Source: Pyrocephalus nanus
Lineage: Eukaryota > Chordata > Aves > Passeriformes > Tyrannidae
NCBI GenBank assembly: GCA_038380795.1
Contig: CM076272.1
Span: 1,989,001-2,053,000, forward strand
Length of the DNA stretch: 64,000 nt
Direction: 5' to 3'
Below, piece after piece: positions 25,690 through 36,600 of the stretch. Position 1 is the first letter of the stretch, and each line of letters starts with the position of its first letter. Position numbers and translations under genes: made by a program. The notes below the pieces were generated by a model. That model did not search any database and had not been told where the DNA came from. It was given only the letters and a program-made list of their open reading frames with translations.

Positions 25690-26120
25690 TTCTCTGTGTC
25701 CAATTCTGAGGGATCAGTGAGATCCCTCAGCCTTCCTGGGGTATCTACGAGATCGCTTTGCCCTCACAGGGGGGATTAGCGAGATCCCTCAGCCATCCCG
25801 GGAGGAGCAGCGAGACCCCTCATCCCTCTGGGGGGGATCGGTGAGTTCGCTCTGCCCTCATAGGCAGATCACTGAGACCCCTCAGCCTCACTGAGGGATC
25901 CCTGGAAGGGATCGGCGAGATCGCTTTGCCCTCACAGGGGGGATTAGCGAGACCCCTCAGCCATCCGGGGGGAGGGGGGGGGGGGTATTACGGAGGACCC
26001 CTCACCCATCCCCGGACCAGCAGCGAGACCCCTCAGCCCTCCTGGCGCGGGTTGGCGAGATCGCTCTGCCCTCACAGTGGAATCAGCGAGACCCCTCAGC
26101 CATCCCGGGAGGAGCAGCGC
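25690..26120. repeat. Higher-order degenerate tandem repeat
   Basis: The phrase GAGATCGCT(T/C)TGCCCTCACAG recurs at 25749, 25917 and 26057 (spacings 168 and 140 bp). Within each large unit the shorter phrase GAGACCCCTCAGCCATCC, or close variants, repeats several times. The block also has a run of G at about 25964-25985. It flanks and partly overlaps the CpG-rich block. Confidence 0.85.
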
Positions 26121-26600
26121 GACCCCTCATCCCTCCCGCGCCCTCCTCTCCTGCCGGCGACAGCCTCACACCTGGGGCAGGGCAGTCCCGCGAAGGCGGC
26201 CGTGGCTGAGGGCGCTCCGAGCCGCCTCCCTGAGATGGCGCCCGCGGCTCCCGCCCCGGCCCCCCCTCAGACGCTCCTGCGGGGCCGCCGCTCGGGTTCC
26301 CGGCGAGGGCTGAGGGGGCTGTGGCCCGTCTGCCCCGGGAGCTCGGCCCGGGCTCCCCTCAGCGATCCTCCGTGGCCAGGAACGTCCCCAAGCGCCCAGC
26401 TGTGCCTGAGGGGAATCACCGGGATCTTCGTGTGGAGGTCAGCGAGGTTTGGGTACTCCCGGGGGGTGCCCGAGGGAGCTCCCCGGGCTGGGTGGGGAAG
26501 GGCACCGGGCCGGGCCGGCAGCGCTCCCGGGGCTGTGGCGGAGCTCGGCCTGTGCCCTGAGGGGGGGACCGGGGAGTCCCACCGGGGTGTCCCACAGGTA
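26090..26600. promoter_or_regulatory. CpG island without an intact downstream gene
   Basis: This is the most GC-rich and CpG-dense stretch of the window, in sharp contrast to AT-rich flanks. Its position just before the APH1B exon relics suggests it is the old APH1B promoter. It could also serve leftward transcription. No intact exon 1 of APH1B is recognisable in it. A 233-codon open frame across it (25926-26627) is best explained by the absence of AT-rich stop codons. Confidence 0.6.
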
Positions 26601-27004
26601 TTCCCGAGAACCTTAAAACGACCTTAGAAAACGCACTTAACCAGAAGTCCTTCTAGAAGCTGGCCCTGCTTTTCTGTGTTTTCTTACAAGGTGTAATTAC
26701 GCTGGTTGTCCTTCCTCTTCCACTCGTAATGTCGTTTGCATAAATGGGCAGGGTTATTTAACTGGGTTTTAACCACCCCGTCCACATCAGAGGGTGAAAT
26801 TGCTAGTTTAAATTTATCTGGAAATTAAAAAAAAACCGCTTTCTTGCCATGGGAAACGCTCTCTTCTTTAGCATGTGCTTCTTTTGTGGTGTTTGCACTG
26901 TAAATCTCTAACCAATTTATTTGCCTAGTGGAGATCCTGAGTAGGAATTTCAAATGCTAGTGGAAAATGCAATATGAGTAACAGCTTTTTGGGTTTCCCC
27001 CTCG

Positions 27005-27175
27005 CGTTTGATTCATCTGGCTGCTCTCCCTGCTTTCCTCCTGTGTGTGGTTTGTTGCTGTGCAGATTGGTGGGAGCCCTTGAGCATCGGTGTGCAAAAA
27101 TAAATGTGCTCGTCTTTGGAGTGGTGTTTTCTGTGCTGCTCCAGGAACTGTTCTGGTTTACCTGTGACAGATTTT
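27005..27175 (+). pseudogene. APH1B: APH1B exon-2-type relic
   Basis: From 27012 the frame reads FIWLLSLLSSCVWFVA, closely following the family's FFWLVSLLISSLVWFMA with one residue missing. This frame hits TGA at 27081. From about 27100 a second frame reads INVLVFGVVFSVLLQELFWF, matching the LLIFG..SV.IQE.FRFAYYKLL segment, and stops at TGA 27175-27177 where the YYKLLKK part should continue. The acceptor AG expected before FFWL is absent (CCCCCTCGCG). Frameshift, stop and lost acceptor are all seen directly. Confidence 0.87.
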
Positions 27176-27237
27176 GAAGCAAATCATATGATATTTCTTA
27201 TTCACTGAAGGCTGCTGAAGTGTGGAATCATATTGGA

Positions 27238-27261
27238 CAAATATATATATATATATATATA
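27238..27261. repeat. (TA)n microsatellite
   Basis: About eleven TA dinucleotides in an intron of the APH1B relic. A G/T-rich homopolymer-like stretch follows at about 27554-27600, with runs of G separated by runs of T. Confidence 0.9.
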
Positions 27262-28476
27262 CCACTATTCAATATCAGCAGTTCTCCTGTGGCAACATAA
27301 TTTCTCAAGAGTTAGTTTCAATAATAGAAAATGAAATAATTGGAGTCTTAAAGCAAATAAGAAAACTCATGAACTTTAATTTTAAAGTTTGTTTCTGTGA
27401 TGCAAACTGGAGATCAAACACAGCTAATGGGGTTGACTCTATTAGTTAACCTTAGAACTTTCTTCCCTAGGAAGGGCCAGCTTTTGGAAAGGAAGAGAAT
27501 TTAAAACAGAATTTATAATTAATTTAATAAGTTTTCCTATGAAATTTCCTGCTGGTTTTTTGGGGGGTTTTTTGGTGGGGTTTTTTTTGGGTTTTTTTGA
27601 GACATGCAGTGTCCTGAACCTTAAATGTTAGTGAAGTCCCTTATTCTTAGGCCTTAAGTAGAAAAAAGTATCTTTTGCCTTTTAATTGTAGGGAGCAGTT
27701 TACTTTATCTCTCTTTAATTATGTAACTCAGTGAGATGAATATTAGTGCTTCTAAAGTTTAGTCCAACCAATTTAAAGACAAATTACAACTACTCCTAAA
27801 ATGGCATATTTGTTCATGTTTTCTCCTTGGATTATTTGCATGCCTTTTCCTTCAGGGTATTCAAAGAAAAGTTTAGAATGAGAAGATACATGTCTTTTCT
27901 TTGTTTTACTGATTTTTATTAGCAGAAGTATTTGCTGTTTCACTCCCATGATCGTGTCATGGGACATTGAGCTGAGGTTGGAAAAGTCATAATTTTAAAT
28001 GGGAGTTTGTGGACTTCCACTGTGTTTGTGATGGTTGGAATGAGTGACAATTTTTATTAATTATATCCCTTGTATTTGCAAGTGAAGTTTTTTTTAAAAA
28101 CCCACATTTTGAAAATTGTCCAGGTTTGTGTAAAAAGTTAAAGTGAGCTCTGCAGGCGTTCTCAACAGACTGGTGACAGGAGTCCCACTTCTCCCGTGTC
28201 AGCTGAAAACCTTCCTTGCAGGAAGAAACTTCAGCTTGGGCTGAAATCAGTTTCGAAAGAGGAAGGGCAGTCTGTTCAAATACATCTTTCTGTGCTCTGC
28301 TGGAGCTAAAAGAGGGATCTGTGTGGCGAAGTCATTCATAGGAATAGAGAAATCATTTGATCTGGGCCAGCTGCGTTTGTTAAAAGGGGATGAAACCCTT
28401 TGAGCTGGTGCCTGTCCTAGAAATACCCAGAAAGGATTTTATCCACATGTTCTTGGAATATTGTCCACGCCTGTAG

Positions 28477-28610
28477 GAGCTGCTGGCAGCTGGCTCTTCT
28501 GGGATTTTCCTGATGAGGTTTTCCCCTTGTTCTTGCTGAAGGTTTGCAGCAGCGGTGCAGAGTGCTGGGGGTTTCCTAGAGACCCAGCTTTTCTGGCAAA
28601 GCAAGGAAAC
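28477..28610 (+). pseudogene. APH1B: APH1B relic of the LLAYVSGLGFG..GIHGDSP exon
   Basis: After the acceptor-like CCACGCCTGTAG the frame reads ELLAAGSSGIFLMRFSP. It aligns with the family's RLLAYVSGLGFGIMSGVFSF if two short deletions are allowed, then stops at TGA. In the neighbouring frame the downstream part resembles the SLGPGTVGIHGDSPQFF region (S.GAECWGFPRD.PAF). The first half is good evidence; the second half is weak on its own. Confidence 0.7.
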
Positions 28611-30422
28611 TGCTCTTTGTATTTATTAAATGCTCACAGAAAGCAAAGAGCGAAAGGGGAAACTGGTGAAAAAAAATCTGCACAACTTCCTTTGCTCTTT
28701 CCCTTTTTGTGTGGCAATCCCTAAAGGAAAAGCCCTCCTCGACAGTCCTGCAGAGGGCACATGACTTGGTGTCGAGAGAAGGATTACTAAGGGGTTTTTT
28801 TTCAATATATTCCCTTAAGAAAATCATAGAGGAGAAAAATCTAAAATGTAGCGAGCAGTTTAGCTTTGGTCTGTATTTATCTAGTGGATGAATTCCTAGA
28901 GGATATTCATATAACATGTGCAATCTGTACAGAAGCAGCTAAAGTTTAGTGCTGGAAAAACAGCTTAGAAATGGTCAGTGCTGGCAGATTTCGGGCAGTC
29001 TGCTGGAAAAGTGAGTCAGGGAACTTACAGGATCATGGTGCCTGTGCAGATATGATGGGTGATTATTAATTGCAGGGGGTGCTGCCTGACTTGATTTTAT
29101 CAGTGAAGAATGAGGTGCATCCAAAGTGACTCGATTTTTATTCGTAAATTTTGACAGCTCTGTGTGTTATCATTAACTCATTAGCAAGCCACTGTTGGCA
29201 CTGCTTAAAAACTATTTGGCTTTCCTGGGAAGACGTTTGGATAGGTAGAATGTGACTATTACGTTTGTACTGTATGTGCCTCCAAAAGTATTTTGAGAAG
29301 ACAATAGGTAAATAGTTTGGTACAGAAATAATCCCCGGGTAAATACTTGACTTTCAAGTCCTTGTTCCACCGTAAGTGTTCCAGCATTCACGATTATTTT
29401 TACATTTCCTTCTGCTATTGTTTCCAAACTTCACTATAGAGTGTTGGGAGGAAGTCAAAGAAGTGACAACTTCCCTGACTTGTCTTTCTCTTATGTGAGT
29501 CACTAGATGGTGCCATTTCACTTCTGTGGAGTCAGAAAACGTATTAGTTTTGGTAACAATTATTAGCTATGTTTTTAAAAGAAAACAATTGGAATTAGAA
29601 GTGCTTTTTTTTTAAACCATCACTTTTATTTTCCCCCTGAGTCTGTGCAATAGAGATAGAAAAGCTGAGTGGCCCTTGGGTGAATTGTCACAACCTGAGT
29701 GCCCATTGAGAGTCAGGTACAAGTGATGGGTGTTATTTCCGAGTTTAACCACTTCATTTTCTGTTTAGCTGCTCAGATTTAGGCTTCCAAAGCCGCTTTT
29801 GCAAAATGGCTTTGACGCTTTTTTTTGGTGAGAATGGCAAAGTGGAACTTAATATCCACAGGAATGCTTTTAATTAATAAAATTGCTTGTTTTGAGAGCT
29901 CCCGGTATTGGCTTTGACTCGCTGGCCATTTCTCAGTGAGAAATGATGTTCTAATTAAAGTGCAGGGAATTTGAAATCTCTCTGGGAACATTTCCTGTTG
30001 AATACGCAGCCAAAACTGAAACAAGGTGTCAGATTTTACTCCTCTGTAATATTCCTGGTTATGTGCCATTTTTGAAGTGTGGAACATATAAATATTGCCC
30101 TCTTTTAAAGCCCTGTGTGGGAGGTTAAGCTCCAGTCTGTGTTTTCTAGTGATGAAGGAAAACGTCTTTTTTTCACTAGAAGGAAAACCCAAGGAAAAAT
30201 AAAATAAAATGAAAGTGTTAACAGGAGTTAAACATTCATTGCAAAGTAATAATAAAACCCTTCCAGCTTCTTTTTGAATTTTTATGCCCCAAGCTGTATT
30301 TGTGTTTAAAAATGCCCACACCACAGTAAGGCCATCAGCTGATTTTTTAAAATATGCTCAGTGTGTAAGAATAACTATTTACAGTTTTCTTTTAGAATGT
30401 CAGAAGTTTTGATTACTTGCAG

Positions 30423-30491
30423 ATAATAAAAAAGCACTGGTTGGTGGCGGTGCTGGTTGTTCTGAGCCACTTGATGGCATCAAATTGTGTT
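30423..30491 (+). pseudogene. APH1B: APH1B relic exon with the conserved SHL histidine
   Basis: A 69-nt open segment follows TTGATTACTTGCAG and precedes GTGAGT, so both splice sites survive. It reads IIKKHWLVAVLVVLSHLMAS then NCV. It matches the family's EKKKWGILLIVLLTHLLVSAQTF, including the His (His197 in human APH1A numbering) that APH1 proteins keep. This is the best preserved piece of the relic. Confidence 0.83.
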
Positions 30492-31746
30492 GTGAGTTCA
30501 CCGGTTCCATTTCCTGATGGTCTTGACAGCAGGGGAAGTGAAAAGTGGGGCAGATTATCAAGCTCCTCCACATTTAGAGCAATTGGTGCCTTCTTGCATT
30601 TAGAGGAGGAAAAAAAAAATCAATATTTATTTACTTCACAGCTTGGCTTTTGTCAGGCAGCTCAAACCTCCCCACATCTGGGCATCTTAATTGTTCACTT
30701 GGAGCTTTCTGCAACAGCCAGACAAACGATTCAATATTAAATTTATATGCTAATTAAGGGTAACAGGTTTAAAATTGAGGCCTAGGCCTTAAACTTGGAT
30801 GAGAATTAGTGTATTGATCTTACTGCAGAATTAATGAAAACAACATTTTACTTCAACACATCCTTGCCATAGCGAAACTGCTCCATTTTCTTCCCACCAT
30901 TTTAGCTGAAGTCAAGAAGACTTTTTTTTGTCCCCTAAAGTTCATATTTTTAATCTGCTTTCTCAGAAGCTAAAATCTGCTTTTGTTGGGCAATAACTTT
31001 TAGGTGTATATATTAAAAACAATCCTTTGGGGTTTGTTTTTTTACATCAGAGATGACACATGTGGAGCTTTCGGTGCTCCCTCAGCAAGTTTGGAATCAC
31101 ATTTGGTTGTCCAAGGTGTGTTGTTACCCCTACACTGTTCACAGTGGAGAAAATGCAAAACTGAGGTATTTATTTATCATGATCCCACTGTGCACACCTT
31201 TTAGCAGAGCAGCCTTAGGAAGGGATGGAAGGACAGCTCTACACCCCTTGTGCCATCTCACTCCTTCCCTTCACTGGCTTAAGTTATTTATTCTTCCTTT
31301 CTGCCCTTGGAGGCTCAAAAATGGGTCATTCCCTTTAAAAAAAAGAAGTGAACTGAGATTTTTGTAACTTGGTTTATTATGGGGACATGGTAACTGCACC
31401 TGGCTTTCTCACCATGCCTGATTTTTTCCAGGCATCTGAAATACTGTGCCTGTAAGAATGACACGAGGAATCTCCTGGAAACTGTTAAAAAATGTGATAC
31501 TTCAGTAGGGTTATTAAATGACAGCAGCTCCAGAGCCCACAAAACATATGGGTTTGGATTCTTTCAGCTCAGGGACCCCTGGCAGTGCAAACTGGTAACA
31601 CAATATTAAAGAAAAACAAAGCTTGCCATGTGTTTGCATTTTCCAAGGCAGCCTGGATTTCATAGGAGGACTCCACGCAATTAGAGGGTGTTATAAATGG
31701 GAATATGATTGGTGTGAATCCCTCTTCAGTTTGTCCTTTTGTTTAA

Positions 31747-31933
31747 GGAACAATTCCAAAGGAGACATTTTCTGCCTCGTGTGTGGGGTGTTTTTTGTGC
31801 TGATGCTGTGAGAATTTGCCTTGGCTGAGGTTTTTATGCTTCTTTTTGCAGGTGTCAAGGATGCTGCCTGCAAAAGAGAGTGATCAGTTGATGTTTCCAG
31901 TCAGCTGAGCTGAAGATTAAAACACACAATAAA
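31747..31933 (+). pseudogene. APH1B: APH1B last-exon relic and polyadenylation signal
   Basis: After TTTGTCCTTTTGTTTAAG the frame reaches VFFVLM, then TGA, then EFALAE. This is aligned with the family's IILVLMGTWAFLAAGG, so Trp TGG has become a stop. Further on, TGCTTCTTTTTGCAGGTGTC resembles the codons of the family's CLLCQD C-terminal stretch. AATAAA lies at 31928-31933. Each part is short, so the call rests on order and position. Confidence 0.6.
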
Positions 31934-31983
31934 ATGTTACTCCTCAAGAAGAAACAAGAGAAGCCAAAGAAAAAGCATAAAGA

Positions 31984-33551
31984 TTTATTATCTAATCTTG
32001 TATTTAAACACCTTTATTCAAATAGTAAGTAATGCTTCCCATGGCACACAACTGCTGCTTTTTAAATAACTTCAAACCTTTCAACAAGATGACCTTCATG
32101 TGTTTGTTTATGTGAGATAAAAATGCTGGAATATGCAACATACTTAGCTGTAAGATTGTGCTCCTAAATTCCATGTACAGTAAGCAGTAAGTTCTTTCTC
32201 CTGGCACTCAAAAGCTTGCTTTTGACAGGAAACACTTTTCTTGGGGATGGAAGGGGAAGAATCTAAACCATTCCATGCTGAAACTGCCTTCTTTAAAGGA
32301 GAAAACACACACTACAAGAGTTTATTTATTAAAGATCCCAACTGTGGGGGTGCTGCTGCTGAATGTGAGGTGGCTCCAAGTGGGAAGTTCAGGTTGTGGT
32401 GTTCAGCAGCATCCAGACCTGGAGTTATTTTAGGAATAAGCCTGTGCTCTGTCACTTCCTCTGTGTGTATGAACTACAGGCATCTCAGATCCTCACTTTA
32501 AATGTCAAATTCAAGAGGAATTCTGCAGGCACTGGGGCTGGGCTGGCTTTACCCTCTTCTTCCTGAAGTCAATGACATTCCACATTGTCTGCAGTGGAAA
32601 CAGAGTCAGGTTGATGCTTCTCACCTTCAGAAACGGATAATGAGACTCAAATATCTATTTTATGAGGTCTGAAAAGATAATTTAGATTATTTTCTAGGAA
32701 TTAAATTACTCTAGTCAGAGAACTAAATCAGCAAAACCACCTACTGTTTAATTGCAGCTGTAATAGATCCTGTAAAATCAATCAGGATTTCGGGATTAAA
32801 TGACAAGTCTGCTTAAAAGCAGCAGCAACTCCATTATCTCCACACCATTCACCCACACACTATAAATAAAGCAGGATAATAGGACAAGACGCTTCTCTCA
32901 CTCCAGTGACAGTCAGGGCTTGCCTCCATGGCAGATTTGTGAGGCTGTGGGATGTCTGGAAGGGGAGCTGCTCCTCTGGCAGTAGTGTTTTTTCAGCACT
33001 GAGTTCCTGGGTTTGAACTCCCATTGAGGCTCCCATTATATTTATATTTGCCTTTCCCTCCTTTCCAGTTCCACTGGTGAATGCACTGGCATCGTTTGCT
33101 GTGCTTATAAAAACTGTATCAAGCTGAAACAGCCCGGTCCAAACTCTTATCTCAAATACAGTTTGCCCTTTATCTTGTTCATGTTCAGGATGCTGAAACC
33201 AACACCCTGATTTAGCAGGGAGGAGCGCTGGTAGCTTGCTGAGAGCCTGCAGATTGCAACACCTGTGGGAAAACCTGTGCTAAGCAAACCCTAAAACTGG
33301 AGTTATGGATTAACTGTAAGATCCATTAGAACACCCAGACTCAGTGAGCAGCAGACATGAAAGGAACGTGGTGAGGAATTCAGCTCAGGGGTGTTCACTG
33401 ATCGTATCTCCCTGGAAAACACTTTTGGCTGGTGCCTGTTTTTAGAACTCTCCTGAGGTTTATCATTAGCCAAGGACAAAAGATGTGTCTCCCCAGTCCA
33501 AAGTAAATCAGTGCTATGAGGGAAAAGGGGCTTTTGTGACAGAGCAGGGCA
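31984..33551 (-). other. CA12: CA12 3' untranslated region (inferred extent)
   Basis: Downstream of the CA12 stop codon on the - strand no other gene is visible. - strand AATAAA hexamers (TTTATT on the + strand) lie at 32325-32330, 32321-32326, 32013-32018 and 31984-31989. The last pair would end the transcript about 50 bp from the + strand AATAAA of the APH1B relic, tail to tail. The true cleavage site is not determinable here. Confidence 0.45.
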
Positions 33552-33636
33552 TCACATCTTGGAGAGGTCTTCTTCCTCCTTGTACGTGCCTGGTTTGTAG
33601 ATGACTCCCCTGTTGTCTTGCCCTTCCTTTTTGCAG
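33552..33636 (-). CDS. CA12: CA12 exon 10, cytoplasmic tail and stop
   Basis: 85 nt from split Ser322 to TGA at 33554-33552. It includes [20 protein letters not shown] and matches the human tail motif KKGDNKGVIYKP. The acceptor is TTGTTTTATTTCAG. The last residues (DLSKM) differ from mammals, as expected for this variable end. Confidence 0.94.
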
Positions 33637-36600
33637 CTGAAATAAAACAAATGTATTAAATAACTGTAATGCCAGTGAAGGAAAAGCACCATTAGTTACC
33701 CAAGATGGTCCATTATGCACGCATGAGATTATTTTTCTCTGTGCCAGTGCAAATGTCACCGTAGCTTATTGTTGCAATTATTTCAGGAGATCACATTCTG
33801 TGTGCAGAGTCAGGGCAGGATGCAAAGGGATCAGGCTGTAGGAAAGTTTTGTAATCTTAGATTTTTTTTTTTTTCCAGGATTTGGCTTTGTTGGCAAACA
33901 GTGGCTAAATGATCTTTTGGCAATCCATATTTCTGTACCCCTGAAATGATGTGAACTTTGGGAGAGGTTGTTCTGAAATTCCCTTCTCCTCGTTTCCTTT
34001 GCTGTTCCAGGAAATATTCTGGGGTTTGTGTATGTTTGCTTTTCACAAAACTCAGCCACTCCTGCCATGGCAGAACGGTGGCCACGGTGGCACAAAGGTT
34101 GCAGCACTGAGACCTTTCAGCCAAATAAAAATATTTTGCTGGCAATAAAACAGAATTGCTTTGGGGTGTATGGAACAGGGGAAATAATGTCTACAGCGAT
34201 AAAAACAAATCAGAGTTTGTAGGAAGAGATCATCTCTTGTAAAAGATCAAACATTTTGGTTTTGGACTCAAGAGCACTTCTGGGTGTCGAAGGAAACGTT
34301 TGGTTTGACTTGTTTTTTGTTTGTGATGTGACAGACAGACAGCTTACCTTCTCTTCTTCAGGAGCCACAGGGCTACTGCAAGGATGGTGAGGAGTGCCAG
34401 GATGCAGGCTATCACAGCAGAAACAACAAAACCTGCAAGGGAGGGAGAGCAGCCAAACTCTTATTGTCCTTGAGACGAGGAGGTCAGTGCCTATGGGGTC
34501 AGGACATTTGCATTCTGCAGCTTTCCTGCATCCCCTTTTGTGGTTTGGAGTGGATAACTTTGCACAGATGTGCACTGGAAGGTCCTGCTCCCACAGCTGG
34601 ACCCACAGCTCGCAGTGCTGGGACACTGGACACTCACTGGAGTCACAGCACCAACGTGCATGGGCAGGGAGCTCAGGAAATCCTGATTTTTGGGATATAA
34701 TGTATAAAAATCATAAGCAAAACTACAGAAGTAAACCCAGGCCAGTAAGGCTGTTAAATTCGATGCCTTTTGTTTTTCCAAGGCAGAACACCACTGAGTG
34801 TGGACAGCTGAAAAGTGATCTGCTCTGCTCTTGAGGACATTGCTTAAAGGCACTGAGGAAGGTAAGAATGAATTCAGGACAGTGGTATGAAGAACAGTGT
34901 TCCCTTGCTTGCATAAAAATGTTAAGCATTACTTTATAATTTTATATTTGTTAGTGACCTTCATATGTATATTTTTTTTGGCAAAGAAAATATTTTAGTT
35001 ATTTTGGCCTCCCCAAAGAGCCTTTTCTCAACTGCATTTTCTTAATTCATTGTTTTTTACATTTTATCAAATGACTTTTTCTCTCTAAGCAACATCAGAC
35101 CTCTTTCAGAGTCAAACTGACAGGTTTCATATATTCCATCTAAATATTTTCTATTTTGAAATCAGCTGTTGAGAAAACAGAAATGTCAAACCTGGCATTT
35201 AACCTCATCCCCTTTAACCTATTATTAATTTTAAGTCCAACTGAAGAAGAGCAATTTTACAAAAAGGGAGTTTAGTTATAGTAAAGGTGCATCAAATGGA
35301 CAAGAAAGTACAGTACCAAATAGGTAAGATAACTGTAGAAAAAAGAGCTTGTAGTTTGAAGAGGAAGGTTAGGAAGCATTTCTGTCTGATGAGACAGTCT
35401 TCTTACAAAATTTGCTTAGGCAGTATCCCAGCACGGTACCATAACCAGAACTAGACACCAGTTCCCACTCAGCTTGTGGGCACTGGAAGGTTTGAACATC
35501 AGAACAAATTCCAGCTGCATGAACGTGAAGCTGGTTTCACTGGAGTAGATTGCTGACAGCCAGAACACATTATAAACATGTGTGAGTTGTGCTGCATAAC
35601 CCTGCAAGATTAGAGACTTTTTGAGATGTATTCTTGTCAAGAGCGAGCATGAATTTAGATATTAATTAGATATTAAAAATATGGGTGACTGAACACTTCA
35701 GCCGTTTGCAATTCTGATGCCAAACACAGGCCAGTGGCCCCATCTTGTGGCCTCTGTGCTCGGGTGGAGGTGGCAGCCTGGGCTCTGAAGGGGTGGAAAA
35801 GTTGCTCTGACAGCCTGCTTGGTCAGGCTCTGAGTGTGCTCAACTTTCACAAAGCTCTGTGGCTGCCTGGCCCGAGCCACGATTCCCTGGGTGGCTCTGC
35901 CTTCCTTCTCCTCAGGTGTGCTGTGCCCCTGCAGTGGTTCACATGCATCAGGCTGGGCAGCCCCAACCAGCTGGCCTCAATTGTGCTCTGATGGCAACGT
36001 TTTTTTCTTCCCCCTTTTTTTTTGTCTCTTTTTCCCCCCCTTGTAGGTGAGGGGCTGCACCTTCGAGGGAGCCTTTGGGACTGGTGAGTGGAATGTGAGA
36101 TTATAGGGGCCGTGAATACCTTGTCTGAAACGGGCTGAGCATTTTTTCTATGGTTCACTGACAGAGTCAATGAGCTTCTGTAATTAAATGTTGCTGGACT
36201 GAATGGGGTTTCTATTCAAGCAGCACTGAGCAGTGTCTTTCACAGCCATAAAGATCAGTTCTTGGGTAAGAACAGCAGGATGGGCAATAAGCCACTCCAT
36301 TTAACCCTGCTAAGTCATGCCAGCTTTAAAGACACATTGGAAATGCTTTTGTAGCTGGTGTCACCTCTGCACGGGAGCCAAATAATGTGGCTTAGCAGAG
36401 GGGGAGCCAAATGTTATTACTGGGTTTGCACTGGTTCACAGCAACAATTTTTGAGAAAGTCACATCTGGGTCAGATTTCCCCCCATGGATGGAAATAGTG
36501 GAGATTTCTGTGAAGTGCTTGGAGATTCTTGGAGGAAAACAAAGTGTCTGATTTTCAGTTACTGGGATCATGGGTTGTAACTCTCTACCTTCTACTTTTA

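Larger units (their letters stand above)
27005..31933 (+). pseudogene. APH1B: APH1B unitary pseudogene (gamma-secretase subunit), decayed exons
   Basis: APH1 is a seven-pass membrane protein that scaffolds gamma-secretase. Four colinear + strand segments resemble its exons in order: 27005-27175, 28477-28610, 30423-30491 and 31747-31881. They are followed by AATAAA at 31928. The best pieces read FIWLLSLLSSCVWFVA and VLVFGVVFSVLLQELFWF (exon 2 type), LLAAGSSG (before the conserved cytoplasmic/TM4 region), KKHWLVAVLVVLSHLMAS (including the conserved SHL histidine) and VFFVLM followed by a stop where the family has Trp. Exon 2 changes frame internally and ends in a stop. The third segment has in-frame TGA and deletions. 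The position between RAB8B and CA12, same strand as RAB8B, matches mammalian APH1B. No exon 1 or exon for the HVFWG segment is secure. Confidence 0.85.

Noticed and set aside
25926..26627. 233-codon + strand open frame
   Set aside because: It spans a tandem repeat and CpG island where stop codons are rare. Composition is Pro/Arg/Gly-rich and no domain is seen.
29382..29436. Possible APH1B relic of the AFMTLVIILLHVFWG exon (AFTIIFTFPSAIV)
   Set aside because: The similarity is short and needs a gap. It was kept only as a hint within the APH1B finding.
30417..30740. 107-codon + strand open frame treated as a small gene
   Set aside because: Only its first 23 or so codons match APH1B. The rest reads past the surviving donor into intron.
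35398..35595. - strand open segment after CTAATCTTGCAG ([20 protein letters not shown]) in CA12 intron 8
   Set aside because: It ends in a stop, has no donor and would truncate CA12 before the membrane helix. No family was recognised.
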